The position numbers and the translations under genes were made by a program. 64,000 nt of DNA from Bacillus sp. ISL-18 (lineage in GTDB: Bacteria; Bacillota; Bacilli; Bacillales; Cytobacillaceae): assembly GCF_018613415.1 (NCBI RefSeq), contig NZ_JAGGQG010000013.1, positions 1-64,000 of the forward strand, read 5' to 3'. Shown one piece after another: positions 1 through 8,340 of this stretch. Below the pieces are notes generated by a model. The model was not told the origin of the DNA, made no database searches, and saw only the letters and a program-made list of their open reading frames with translations. Numbering within the stretch: the first letter of the stretch is position 1; the number at the start of each line of letters is the position of its first letter.

Positions 1-19
1 GGACGTTGCCAGGCACGGA

Positions 20-51
20 AAAAGACAATCTTTATTGATTGTCTTTTTTTG
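20..51 (+). terminator. Intrinsic terminator of the gene upstream of the window
   Basis: An 11-bp stem (AAAAGACAATC paired with GATTGTCTTTT) closes a 6-nt loop and runs into a T tract. It ends a transcription unit lying left of the window. The gene it serves is not visible. Confidence 0.8.
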
Positions 52-433
52 TGTATCTGCTTCTTTTTCAGAAGGAAGCTTAAGAGGATATCTGAGTGAA
101 GAGCATGCTTTTCTTTGAAGAGTTTAGAATCCCGGACCTATTAGGAAGCACATGAGAAATTCTCAATATCCCTCCTTAGTGGTTAAAAAGGAGATGGCAG
201 GGTCTAGATTCAGGGTATATAAATGATGACATACTAAAAAACTAATTTTATTCGCTCGAGGTACCCATTTGCACTTATGATTTACACTTGGCGGCTGGGG
301 TGTTTGTTGCAAAAACAGGTAGATACTTCCTCTTACATAGAATGATTTTTTGTTATTTTGTACAAATAAATAATGAATTCAAAAATATATCTGTGATAAA
401 GTGAGGGAAGTGTAAGAAGAAGGAGGGCTAAAC
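52..433. other. Intergenic region before yebE, no gene recognised
   Basis: About 380 bases without a convincing reading frame or RNA family. A short inverted repeat is visible near 170-195 (CTCCTT and AAGGAG flanking a loop). A strong ribosome binding site (AAGGAGGG) lies at 420-427, just before yebE. The yebE promoter probably lies in the AT-rich stretch 340-410, but no clear -35/-10 pair could be chosen. Confidence 0.5.
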
Positions 434-976
434 GTGTTAGATAATAGTGTTATGATGGTAGCGATCATCTTAATCATTAATATCATTTATGTTACTTTTT
501 TTACAATAAGGATGATTTTGACCTTAAAGGGGCAGAGGTATTTAGCAGCTTCGCTAAGTATGATAGAGGTTGTTATCTATGTACTTGGCCTGGGCCTCGT
601 CCTGAATAACCTAAATGAAATCCAGAATCTGATTGCTTATGCAGTAGGATATGGAATTGGTGTCATTGTTGGGATGAAGATTGAAGAGAAGCTCGCTCTA
701 GGGTATATTACAGTCAATGTAATTACCGCAGAGTACGATAAGGATTTACCTAAGCTTTTAAGGGAGAAAGGCTACGGGGTGACCGACTGGGCTGCACATG
801 GTCTGGAAGGAAACCGAATGGCCATGCAAATCCTTACACCCCGAAAATTTGAATTAAAACTATATGATATGATTAAAAGTTTAGATCCCAAAGCCTTTAT
901 TATCTCATATGAACCTAAATCAATTCACGGTGGCTTTTGGGTGAAATCAGTGAAAAGAGGGAAGTTGTTTTCATGA
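434..976 (+). CDS. yebE: DUF2179/DUF5698 membrane protein, UPF0316 family (YebE)
   Basis: A protein of 180 residues with three hydrophobic segments in the first half (about residues 7-27, 38-58 and 65-82). A soluble C-terminal domain of about 90 residues matches the DUF2179 type. It is probably an integral membrane protein with a cytoplasmic regulatory domain; its function is unknown. The start is GTG, seven bases after AAGGAGGG. The stop overlaps the yebG start as ATGA, so the two are translationally coupled. The placement immediately before the purine operon is the same as yebE-yebG in B. subtilis, which supports the family call. Confidence 0.85.
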   Translation: MLDNSVMMVAIILIINIIYVTFFTIRMILTLKGQRYLAASLSMIEVVIYVLGLGLVLNNLNEIQNLIAYAVGYGIGVIVGMKIEEKLALGYITVNVITAEYDKDLPKLLREKGYGVTDWAAHGLEGNRMAMQILTPRKFELKLYDMIKSLDPKAFIISYEPKSIHGGFWVKSVKRGKLFS

Positions 977-1170
977 GCAAGAAGAAACTATTATTCGAGC
1001 TGCAGGAAAATGAAAGTATTGAGGAATGTCTGAATAGGATGAAATTGCAGGGATATGCTCCCATCAGGCGGACAGAGAAGCCTATATTTCAAGAGGTAAA
1101 AAAAGCAGGCGAAACTATTTATGAACCGATTGGCCGCCAAATTGTCTTTGAAGCTAAGTTAATTGAGTAA
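973..1170 (+). CDS. yebG: NETI-motif protein (YebG-like), small conserved protein
   Basis: A 65-residue soluble protein. The start is ATG 973 rather than the longer frame from 937, because ATG overlaps the yebE stop (ATGA) and is preceded by an AGAGGGAAG-type site. Residues 14-17 read NESI, the position that gives the NETI family its name. A central basic segment (PIRRTEKP) follows. No catalytic residues are evident and the function is unknown. It is the last gene before the purine promoter and is co-transcribed with yebE. Confidence 0.8.
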   Translation: MSKKKLLFELQENESIEECLNRMKLQGYAPIRRTEKPIFQEVKKAGETIYEPIGRQIVFEAKLIE

Positions 1171-1174
1171 AACA

Positions 1175-1208
1175 CGAACATTATAGTGTTATTTAAAAAT
1201 AATGTTCG
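1175..1208 (+). promoter_or_regulatory. PurR operator (two inverted PurBoxes)
   Basis: CGAACATTAT at 1175-1184 is mirrored by ATAATGTTCG at 1199-1208, a perfect 10-bp inverted repeat with a 14-base gap. The CGAACATT cores agree with the B. subtilis PurBox consensus (AWWWCCGAACWWT), where PurR binds paired inverted boxes and PRPP relieves repression. The boxes lie directly upstream of the -35 element of the purine promoter. Confidence 0.85.
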
Positions 1209-1217
1209 ACATATTTA

Positions 1218-1246
1218 TTGACACCTAAGGTGATGGTTGGTAAGAT
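1218..1246 (+). promoter_or_regulatory. Sigma-A promoter of the purine operon
   Basis: The -35 element is TTGACA (1218-1223), followed by a 17-base spacer and the -10 element TAAGAT (1241-1246). The predicted start near 1253 places the riboswitch aptamer at the beginning of the leader RNA. Confidence 0.8.
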
Positions 1247-1275
1247 AAAGCTATCGGATCAAACAACAATTTTTA

Positions 1276-1346
1276 CCCTCGTATATCCATGGGAATATGG
1301 CCCATAAGTCTCTACCCAATAACCGTAAATTATTGGACTATGAGGG
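1276..1346 (+). promoter_or_regulatory. Purine riboswitch aptamer, guanine/hypoxanthine class
   Basis: The three-way junction is visible. P1 is CCCTC (1276-1280) with GAGGG (1342-1346). P2 is ATGGG with CCCAT and carries the loop AATATGG. P3 is CCAATAA with TTATTGG and carries the loop CCGTAAA. The two loops are the expected kissing sequences. The ligand-specifying position before the 3' P1 strand reads GACTATG, so the key base (1338) is C. That base selects guanine or hypoxanthine; adenine riboswitches carry U there. The location in the pur leader is the same as in B. subtilis purE. Confidence 0.93.
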
Positions 1347-1404
1347 AAAGTCAATATGTTCGGCAAAAGGGCTGGTCCCTTACTTTATTTTACTATGCTT
1401 CGAC

Positions 1405-1463
1405 ATGCCCGGGCAAATGGCTTTCTCTTCACTGAGAAGCTATTTGTTACGGGCATTTTATTT
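1405..1463 (+). terminator. Riboswitch-controlled terminator of the pur leader
   Basis: A long hairpin starts at ATGCCC (1405) and closes with GGGCAT (1451-1456). It includes paired blocks CAAATGGC/GCTATTTG and GCTTTCTC/GAGAAGC, followed by TTTATTT. It sits between the aptamer and purE, so it is the expression platform. Ligand binding should favour this hairpin and stop transcription. Confidence 0.8.
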
Positions 1464-1486
1464 GCCTAAAAAAAGGGGGAGCTAGG

Positions 1487-1975
1487 ATGACCACACTTGT
1501 TGGTGTCATCATGGGGAGTAAATCAGATTGGGAAACCATGAAATATACATGTGAAATTTTAGACCAGTTAGAGGTCGGTTATGAAAAAAAGGTAGTATCT
1601 GCACATCGTACACCTGATTTAATGTTCACTTATGCAGAAGAAGCGAGAAATAGAGGGTTAAAGGTAATCATCGCTGGAGCAGGCGGAGCAGCTCATCTTC
1701 CAGGGATGGTCGCAGCCAAAACAACCTTGCCCGTCATTGGTGTTCCTGTTCAAACCCAGGCGTTAAAGGGAATCGATTCCTTGCTGTCTATTGTTCAAAT
1801 GCCGGGAGGTGTTCCGGTCGCTACCGTGGCGATTGGTAAAGCCGGTGCAGTCAATGCGGGATTATTAGCTGCACAAATTATCGGCACGGAAGACCAGGCG
1901 GTTGCCGCCAGATTAGAGGCAAGAAGAGAAGCCACTAAACAAGAGGTACTAGAAAGTAGTGATCAACTTGGATAA
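1487..1975 (+). CDS. purE: N5-carboxyaminoimidazole ribonucleotide mutase PurE
   Basis: Converts N5-CAIR to CAIR, step 6b of IMP synthesis. Its 162 residues are the normal class I PurE length. The N-terminal GSKSDWETM motif (residues about 10-18), the following SAHRTP segment, and the glycine-rich AGAGGAAHLPGM substrate loop are all present. The ATG follows GGGGGAGCT. This is the first gene after the riboswitch terminator. Its end overlaps purK by 17 bases, consistent with coupled synthesis of the PurE/PurK pair. Confidence 0.97.
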   Translation: MTTLVGVIMGSKSDWETMKYTCEILDQLEVGYEKKVVSAHRTPDLMFTYAEEARNRGLKVIIAGAGGAAHLPGMVAAKTTLPVIGVPVQTQALKGIDSLLSIVQMPGGVPVATVAIGKAGAVNAGLLAAQIIGTEDQAVAARLEARREATKQEVLESSDQLG

Positions 1976-3116
1976 GCAGACCATTTTACCAGGAGCAACG
2001 ATTGGGATTATTGGCGGCGGCCAGCTCGGAAGAATGATGGCTCTGGCAGCGAGGGCACAAGGCTTTCGAATTGCTGTTTTAGAACCTGCGTCAGACTCGC
2101 CATGCGGACAAGTCGCAGATATAGAAGTGATCGGGGCCTACGACGATAGAGAAGCCATCAGCCGCTTGGCTGAAGTGAGTGATGTCATTACCTATGAATT
2201 TGAAAATATAGATGCCGATACGTTAAGCTGGCTATGTGAACAGGCATTTGTTCCTCAGGGGCCAAAACTGCTCACGATTACACAGGATCGGATTAAGGAG
2301 AAAGCAGCCATCCAGCAAGCTGGTGTGGAAGTGGCACCCTACGCGGTCATTGGCACACATCAGGACTTATTTTTAAAAATAGATGAGATTGGTTACCCGG
2401 CTGTATTAAAGACTGCTAGAGGCGGTTATGATGGAAAAGGCCAGTTGGTAATTAGAGAAGAACAGGATCTGAAAAAGGCGGAGCCGCTCCTAACACACGG
2501 TGCTTGTGTGTTGGAGAAATGGATTCCCTTTGAAAAAGAAATTTCAGTGATTGTGACACGCAGGCTTGATGGGGAAACAGCTATTTTTCCAGTGGCAGAG
2601 AACATTCATAAAGAAAATATTTTGTATAAAACAATTGTGCCGGCACGAATTTCACAGGCTACTGAGCTGGATGCAATTCAAAAAGCAAAGAAGATCGCCG
2701 ATTCGCTGGAGTTAGTTGGGACGCTCGCTGTCGAGATGTTCGTGAACAATGATGGAACGATTGTGATTAATGAATTAGCACCACGGCCGCATAATTCCGG
2801 ACATTATACAATTGAGGCATGCGAGACGTCACAGTTCGAGCAGCATGTTCGGGCTATCTGCGGATGGCCGTTAGGAAGTACAGAGTTGTTAAAACCAGCC
2901 GTTATGGTCAACCTATTAGGAGAACATCTGGAAAACCTATATGATGAGATACCAGAGTTGAATGGCTGGAAAGTTCATTTATACGGTAAAAAGGAACCAA
3001 AGTTCAAACGTAAAATGGGCCATGTAACGATTCTACGAGAAAAGGTAGAGATGGCTCTGAAAGAAATTGATGAAAGCAGCATCTGGGAAACTGCTAAAGA
3101 AAAGATCGGGGGATAA
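1959..3116 (+). CDS. purK: 5-(carboxyamino)imidazole ribonucleotide synthase PurK
   Basis: ATP-dependent carboxylation of AIR to N5-CAIR, feeding PurE. An ATP-grasp protein of 385 residues. It has an N-terminal nucleotide-fold loop (IIGGGQLGRM), a central ATP-grasp glycine-rich loop (TARGGYDGKGQ), and a C-terminal metal-ligand segment (NELAPRPHNSGHYT). The GTG start at 1959 lies inside purE. A TTG three codons later is an alternative. The four-base gap to purB keeps the operon tight. Confidence 0.96.
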   Translation: MINLDKQTILPGATIGIIGGGQLGRMMALAARAQGFRIAVLEPASDSPCGQVADIEVIGAYDDREAISRLAEVSDVITYEFENIDADTLSWLCEQAFVPQGPKLLTITQDRIKEKAAIQQAGVEVAPYAVIGTHQDLFLKIDEIGYPAVLKTARGGYDGKGQLVIREEQDLKKAEPLLTHGACVLEKWIPFEKEISVIVTRRLDGETAIFPVAENIHKENILYKTIVPARISQATELDAIQKAKKIADSLELVGTLAVEMFVNNDGTIVINELAPRPHNSGHYTIEACETSQFEQHVRAICGWPLGSTELLKPAVMVNLLGEHLENLYDEIPELNGWKVHLYGKKEPKFKRKMGHVTILREKVEMALKEIDESSIWETAKEKIGG

Positions 3117-3120
3117 ATGA

Positions 3121-4419
3121 ATGATTGATCGTTATACGAGACCAGAAATGGGAGCTATTTGGACGGAGGAAAACCGTTTTAATGCCTGGCTAGAGGTGGA
3201 AATTCTTGCTTGTGAAGCATGGGCAGAATTAGGGGAAATTCCAAAAGAAGATGTAAAAAAATTACGCGCGAATGCCTCTTTCAATATCGACAGAATTAAA
3301 GAAATTGAAGAGGAAACAAGACACGATGTCGTGGCCTTTACCCGTGCAGTTTCGGAAACATTGGGTGAAGAACGGAAGTGGGTCCATTATGGATTAACAT
3401 CAACAGACGTGGTTGATACAGCACTATCCTATCTCTTAAAGCAGGCTAATGCAATCCTATTAAAAGATATCGAAAACTTCATTGAGATTTTAAAAAATAA
3501 AGCAATGGAGCATAAGTTTACAGTCATGATGGGCCGGACACATGGGGTTCACGCTGAACCAACTACTTTTGGATTAAAGATGGCTCTATGGTATGAAGAA
3601 ATGAAACGCAACCTTGAGCGCTTTAAACAGGCAGCTGCAGGAGTGGAGTTTGGTAAGATTTCCGGTGCGGTCGGAACCTATGCAAACATTAATCCATTTG
3701 TAGAGCAATATGTTTGTGAGAAATTAGGAACAAGCCCAGCGCCAATCTCGACACAAACCTTACAGCGTGATCGTCATGCGCACTATATGTCTACGCTTGC
3801 TCTGATTGCGACTTCAATTGAAAAGTTCGCGGTTGAAGTTCGCGGCCTGCAAAAGAGTGAGACTCGTGAAGTAGAGGAGTTCTTTGCAAAGGGTCAAAAG
3901 GGTTCTTCGGCCATGCCGCATAAACGTAATCCAATTGGTTCCGAGAACATGACAGGATTGGCACGTGTGATTCGCGGCTATATGATGACGGCTTATGAAA
4001 ATGTGCCGCTATGGCACGAGCGCGATATTTCACATTCATCTGCAGAACGAATTATTTTACCGGATGCGACGATTGCCTTGAACTATATGCTAAACCGCTT
4101 TGGTAACATTGTGAAAAATTTAACGGTGTTCCCAGAGAATATGAAACGCAATATGGATCGTACTTTAGGATTGATATACTCTCAGCGTGTCCTATTAGCT
4201 TTGATTGATAAGGGGTTATCACGTGAAGAGGCTTATGATACGGTACAGCCTAAAGCGATGGAAGCATGGGAGAAACAAGTTCCATTCCGCAGCTTAATTG
4301 AAGCAGAAAATAAGATTACCGCATTGCTTTCACCAGAAGAGATTGCGGATTGCTTTGACTATAATTATCATCTCCAACATGTAGATACGATTTTTGATCG
4401 TTTAGGGTTGAATGGATAA
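3121..4419 (+). CDS. purB: Adenylosuccinate lyase PurB
   Basis: Acts twice in purine synthesis, cleaving SAICAR to AICAR and adenylosuccinate to AMP, with release of fumarate. A 432-residue member of the fumarase/aspartase superfamily. The family signature GSSAMPHKRNP is present near residue 263 and carries the mobile-loop catalytic serine. The TSTDVVDTA and GRTHGVHAEPT segments that build the active site are also present. The start follows the purK stop by four bases. Confidence 0.97.
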   Translation: MIDRYTRPEMGAIWTEENRFNAWLEVEILACEAWAELGEIPKEDVKKLRANASFNIDRIKEIEEETRHDVVAFTRAVSETLGEERKWVHYGLTSTDVVDTALSYLLKQANAILLKDIENFIEILKNKAMEHKFTVMMGRTHGVHAEPTTFGLKMALWYEEMKRNLERFKQAAAGVEFGKISGAVGTYANINPFVEQYVCEKLGTSPAPISTQTLQRDRHAHYMSTLALIATSIEKFAVEVRGLQKSETREVEEFFAKGQKGSSAMPHKRNPIGSENMTGLARVIRGYMMTAYENVPLWHERDISHSSAERIILPDATIALNYMLNRFGNIVKNLTVFPENMKRNMDRTLGLIYSQRVLLALIDKGLSREEAYDTVQPKAMEAWEKQVPFRSLIEAENKITALLSPEEIADCFDYNYHLQHVDTIFDRLGLNG

Positions 4420-4432
4420 ATAAAAGAATGAT

Positions 4433-4453
4433 GAAGGGCGAAGTTTGCCCTTC
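4433..4453 (+). other. Intercistronic hairpin between purB and purC
   Basis: GAAGGGC (4433-4439) and GCCCTTC (4447-4453) form a perfect 7-bp stem with a 7-nt loop. No T tract follows, so it is unlikely to terminate. It could protect or mark an mRNA processing site. It lies in the only sizeable gap (80 bases) in the first half of the operon. Confidence 0.5.
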
Positions 4454-4499
4454 TCATGTCAGAAAAGTTCCCAATATTATGAATAGAGGTGCAATTAGG

Positions 4500-5213
4500 A
4501 TGAGCGAAATGCTATACGAGGGAAAAGCGAAACGGATTTTCACTACGGACGATGAACAAGTTGTCCGGGTTCAATATAAAGATTCAGCCACTGCTTTTAA
4601 CGGCCAAAAGAAGGCGACTATTACTGGAAAAGGCCGTTTGAATAACGAGATTACTAGTTTATTATTTTTAAAACTTAAAGAACAAGGCATTGACTCACAC
4701 TTTATCAAGAGAGTTTCCGAAACGGAACAGCTGGTGAAGAGAGTAACGATCATTCCTCTTGAAGTTGTTGTACGCAATGTCGCAGCAGGAACACTTTCCA
4801 ATCGTCTGGGAATCGAAGAAGGCAAAGAACTTTCCACGCCAATCGTTGAGTTTTATCTTAAAGACGATGCTCTAGGTGATCCGCTTGTGACGATTGATCA
4901 CATTCTTGAACTAAAGGCAGCAACTGTAAAGGAAGTTGAAATCCTAAAGAATAAAGCCCTTCAAATTAATGCAATTTTATCAAGCTTTTTCAATGAGCTC
5001 GGAATTCGCTTAATCGACTTTAAGCTAGAGTTTGGCAAAGACCATAAAGGGCAGATTTTACTTGCCGATGAGATTTCTCCAGATACTTGCAGACTGTGGG
5101 ATAAAGAAACCAATGAAAAGCTCGATAAGGATGTATTCCGCCGGGATTTAGGAAGTTTAACAGAAGCCTATGAAACTATTTTAGCGAAATTGGGAGGACA
5201 TCAACATGTATAA
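4500..5213 (+). CDS. purC: SAICAR synthetase PurC
   Basis: Phosphoribosylaminoimidazole-succinocarboxamide synthase joins aspartate to CAIR using ATP. From ATG 4500 the protein has 237 residues, the usual bacterial length, and begins MSEMLYEGKAKR. The in-frame start at 4428 would run through the intercistronic hairpin and is rejected. The motif LIDFKLEFG and the end segment DEISPDTCRLWD are diagnostic. It overlaps purS by eight bases. Confidence 0.96.
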   Translation: MSEMLYEGKAKRIFTTDDEQVVRVQYKDSATAFNGQKKATITGKGRLNNEITSLLFLKLKEQGIDSHFIKRVSETEQLVKRVTIIPLEVVVRNVAAGTLSNRLGIEEGKELSTPIVEFYLKDDALGDPLVTIDHILELKAATVKEVEILKNKALQINAILSSFFNELGIRLIDFKLEFGKDHKGQILLADEISPDTCRLWDKETNEKLDKDVFRRDLGSLTEAYETILAKLGGHQHV

Positions 5214-5460
5214 AGTTAAGGTGTATGTAACATTAAGGGAAAGTGTTTTAGATCCACAAGGGAAAGCCGTAACTCATTCCTTACATTCATTAAACTATCA
5301 ACAAGTTACAGATGTCCGCATCGGAAAATATATGGAGTTAACAATTGAAAAATCAGATCGTGATATCAATGAAGTTGTGAATGAAATTTGTACGAACCTA
5401 TTAGCCAACCCGGTTATTGAGGATTACCGTTACGAGGTAGAGGAGTGTGTGACACAGTGA
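5206..5460 (+). CDS. purS: Phosphoribosylformylglycinamidine synthase subunit PurS
   Basis: An 84-residue small subunit of the three-part FGAM synthase (PurS-PurQ-PurL) used by Gram-positive bacteria. It bridges PurQ and PurL for ammonia transfer. It begins MYKVKVYVTLRESVLDPQG, the standard PurS N terminus. The start follows GGGAGG by eight bases. It ends with the GTGA overlap that starts purQ. Confidence 0.96.
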   Translation: MYKVKVYVTLRESVLDPQGKAVTHSLHSLNYQQVTDVRIGKYMELTIEKSDRDINEVVNEICTNLLANPVIEDYRYEVEECVTQ

Positions 5461-6140
5461 AGTTTGCGGTGATCGTATTCCCAGGATCGAATTGTGACGT
5501 TGATATGTTTCATGCTGTTAAGGATGAACTTGGTGAAGAAGTGGAATATGTTTGGCATGATGCCGATAACCTAGACGAGTTTGACGCCATTTTGCTGCCT
5601 GGGGGTTTCTCTTTTGGTGACTACCTGCGCACAGGCGCTATTGCCCGTTTCAGCCCCGTCATGAAAGAGGTTATAAAAGCCGCGGAAGCTGGGAAGCCAG
5701 TTCTTGGCGTTTGTAATGGATTTCAAATTCTTCTTGAAGCAGGTCTGCTTCCAGGGGGAATGAGACGAAACGAAAGCCTATCGTTCATTTGTAAACCGGT
5801 TGAACTAAAGGTGGAGAACAATCAGACACTTTTTACAAACGCGTATGGTGAAGGGGAAAGCATCATGATCCCTGTCGCACATGGAGAAGGAAATTATTAT
5901 TGTGATGAAGAAACACTAGAGAAATTGAAAGCAAACAATCAAATTGCATTTACCTATAATCAAAATCCGAACGGAAGCCTTGCCGATATTGCAGGGATTA
6001 CCAATGAAAGAGGAAATGTCCTCGGAATGATGCCGCACCCAGAAAGAGCGGTTGATGAGCTCCTCGGCGGAGCGGATGGTTTAAAAATGTTTCAATCGAT
6101 CGTAAAAGCTTGGAGGGAAGCACATGTTGTCAACGCTTGA
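5457..6140 (+). CDS. purQ: FGAM synthase glutaminase subunit PurQ
   Basis: A class I glutamine amidotransferase supplying ammonia for FGAR to FGAM. The GTG at 5457 overlaps the purS stop and gives the standard MKFAVIVFPGSNCD start; an in-frame GTG at 5445 is four codons upstream. The nucleophile cysteine lies in GVCNGFQIL (near residue 86). The His/Glu pair is in MPHPERA near the C terminus. It is 227 residues long, as expected. Confidence 0.96.
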   Translation: MKFAVIVFPGSNCDVDMFHAVKDELGEEVEYVWHDADNLDEFDAILLPGGFSFGDYLRTGAIARFSPVMKEVIKAAEAGKPVLGVCNGFQILLEAGLLPGGMRRNESLSFICKPVELKVENNQTLFTNAYGEGESIMIPVAHGEGNYYCDEETLEKLKANNQIAFTYNQNPNGSLADIAGITNERGNVLGMMPHPERAVDELLGGADGLKMFQSIVKAWREAHVVNA

Positions 6141-8340
6141 ACCAAATCCTACTCAGATTAAAGCAGAAAAAGTATACCAGCAAATGGGTTTGACCGACGA
6201 AGAATTTGCAATGATTGAAAACATTCTTGGGCGTACACCTAACTATACCGAAACAGGTCTTTTCTCGGTTATGTGGTCGGAACATTGCAGTTATAAAAAT
6301 TCAAAACCGATTCTAAAAAAATTCCCTATTACAGGTGAACGGGTACTCCAAGGACCTGGGGAAGGTGCTGGGATCGTTGATATCGGTGACGAGCAAGCAG
6401 TTGTTTTTAAAATCGAAAGCCACAACCATCCATCAGCCATTGAGCCCTATCAAGGAGCAGCAACAGGTGTGGGCGGTATTATCCGTGATGTTTTCTCAAT
6501 GGGTGCGCGTCCAATTGCCATGTTGAACTCATTGCGTTTTGGTGAACTAGATTCTGCCCGCGTCCGCTACTTGTTCAAAGAGGTAGTAGCTGGGATTGCC
6601 GGATATGGCAACTGTATCGGAATTCCGACGGTTGGCGGCGAAATCGGGTTCGACCCTTGCTATGACGGAAATCCGTTAGTGAATGCGATGTGTGTTGGGC
6701 TAATTGACCATAAAGATATTAAAAAAGGGCAAGCGCATGGTGAAGGAAATACGGTCATGTATGTTGGGGCAAAAACGGGCCGTGACGGAATCCATGGCGC
6801 AACCTTCGCTTCTGAGGAATTAACGGACCAATCCAATGAAGACCGTCCAGCCGTACAGGTGGGCGACCCATTCATGGAAAAGCTTTTATTGGAGGCCTGC
6901 TTAGAACTGATTCATTGTGATGCACTGGTTGGTATTCAAGATATGGGTGCTGCCGGACTCATTAGTTCATCTGCAGAAATGGCCAGCAAAGCGGGAATGG
7001 GAATTGAAATGAATTTAGACTTGGTACCGCAGCGGGAAACTGGCATGACTGCTTACGAAATGATGTTATCGGAGTCCCAAGAGCGGATGCTTATCGTTGT
7101 TAAAAAGGGAAGAGAGCATGAAATCGTTGAGCTTTTTGAAAAATATGGTTTAGAAGCAGTAGGGATCGGAACGGTTACGAGCGATAAACAAATGCGTCTA
7201 TACCATAAAGGAGAGATCGTGGCAGATGTTCCGGCAGATGCCCTAGCGGAAGAAGCACCGGTTTACCACAAGCCATCTAAAGAGCCAGCGTATTTTGCAG
7301 AATTCCAAGCGATGGATAATGAAGTTCCTCAAGTAGACGATTTGAAAGAAACATTAGTAAATCTATTAAGCCAGCCAACAATAGCTAGCAAGGAATGGGT
7401 TTATGAGCAGTATGACTATATGGTACGTACGAACACCGTTGTTGCTCCTGGATCGGATGCAGCGGTGGTAAGGATTCGCGGTACACGAAAAGCTTTAGCG
7501 ATGACAACGGACTGTAACGCTCGTTATGTCTATTTGGATCCGGAAGTAGGCGGGAAAATTGCCGTAGCTGAAGCAGCACGTAATATTGTCTGTTCTGGTG
7601 CAGAGCCTTTAGCGATTACGGATAACTTAAACTTCGGGAACCCAGAAAAGCCTGAAGTGTTCTGGCAGATTGAAAAAGCAGCTGATGGCATGAGTGAAGC
7701 CTGCCGCGTGTTAGAAACACCGGTTATTGGCGGAAACGTGTCTTTATATAATGAAACGAGCGGAACCGCAATCTATCCAACGCCAGTCGTAGGGATGGTT
7801 GGTTTAGTAACGGATCTTGATCATATTACAACACAGCAATTCAAACAAAACGGCGATCTTATTTATCTAGTAGGGGAAACCAAGGACGAATTCGGCGGCA
7901 GTGAGCTTCAAAAGCTTCTGAACGGACGTGTATTTGGTAAAGCTCCTGAACTAGACGTAAAGGTAGAAAAAGAAAGACAAAACCAAGTGCTTGCAGCAAT
8001 TCGTGCAGGTGTAGTGCAATCAGCCCATGACCTATCAGAAGGCGGCTTAGGGGTTGCGTTAGCGGAAAGTCTTTTCACAAATGAAAAGCTTGGAGCAGAA
8101 GTAACGATTGCAGGAAACTCTGTCGCTGCTTTATTCAGTGAGACACAATCACGTTTCTTATTAACGGTAAAACCCGAACATAAAACTGAGTTTGAAAGCT
8201 TAGTAGATGCAGTACAAATTGGTACTGTAACGGAAACCTCAGAATTAGAAATCAAAAACAATGATGCATCAGTGCTTGCTGCTTCAGTAGCAGAACTAAA
8301 AGCTGCCTGGAAAGGAGCCATCCCATGCTGCCTGAAATAA
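6124..8340 (+). CDS. purL: FGAM synthase large subunit PurL
   Basis: ATP-dependent amination of FGAR to FGAM. The 738-residue length is that of the small PurL of Bacilli, which works with PurS and PurQ. Tandem PurM-like halves are seen: an N-terminal KIESHNHPSAIEP substrate loop, QDMGAAGL, and a second half with SDAAVVR and GGLGVALAE. The start is ATG 6124, after GGAGGG. It overlaps purQ by 17 bases and purF by 16. Confidence 0.97.
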   Translation: MLSTLEPNPTQIKAEKVYQQMGLTDEEFAMIENILGRTPNYTETGLFSVMWSEHCSYKNSKPILKKFPITGERVLQGPGEGAGIVDIGDEQAVVFKIESHNHPSAIEPYQGAATGVGGIIRDVFSMGARPIAMLNSLRFGELDSARVRYLFKEVVAGIAGYGNCIGIPTVGGEIGFDPCYDGNPLVNAMCVGLIDHKDIKKGQAHGEGNTVMYVGAKTGRDGIHGATFASEELTDQSNEDRPAVQVGDPFMEKLLLEACLELIHCDALVGIQDMGAAGLISSSAEMASKAGMGIEMNLDLVPQRETGMTAYEMMLSESQERMLIVVKKGREHEIVELFEKYGLEAVGIGTVTSDKQMRLYHKGEIVADVPADALAEEAPVYHKPSKEPAYFAEFQAMDNEVPQVDDLKETLVNLLSQPTIASKEWVYEQYDYMVRTNTVVAPGSDAAVVRIRGTRKALAMTTDCNARYVYLDPEVGGKIAVAEAARNIVCSGAEPLAITDNLNFGNPEKPEVFWQIEKAADGMSEACRVLETPVIGGNVSLYNETSGTAIYPTPVVGMVGLVTDLDHITTQQFKQNGDLIYLVGETKDEFGGSELQKLLNGRVFGKAPELDVKVEKERQNQVLAAIRAGVVQSAHDLSEGGLGVALAESLFTNEKLGAEVTIAGNSVAALFSETQSRFLLTVKPEHKTEFESLVDAVQIGTVTETSELEIKNNDASVLAASVAELKAAWKGAIPCCLK

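Noticed and set aside
1297..1485. 62-codon frame in the pur leader
   Set aside because: It covers the riboswitch aptamer and terminator and has no plausible ribosome site; the RNA structure explains the sequence.
7908..8321. 137-codon minus-strand frame inside purL
   Set aside because: Antisense shadow of a highly conserved gene; serine/alanine-rich composition typical of reverse-frame translation.
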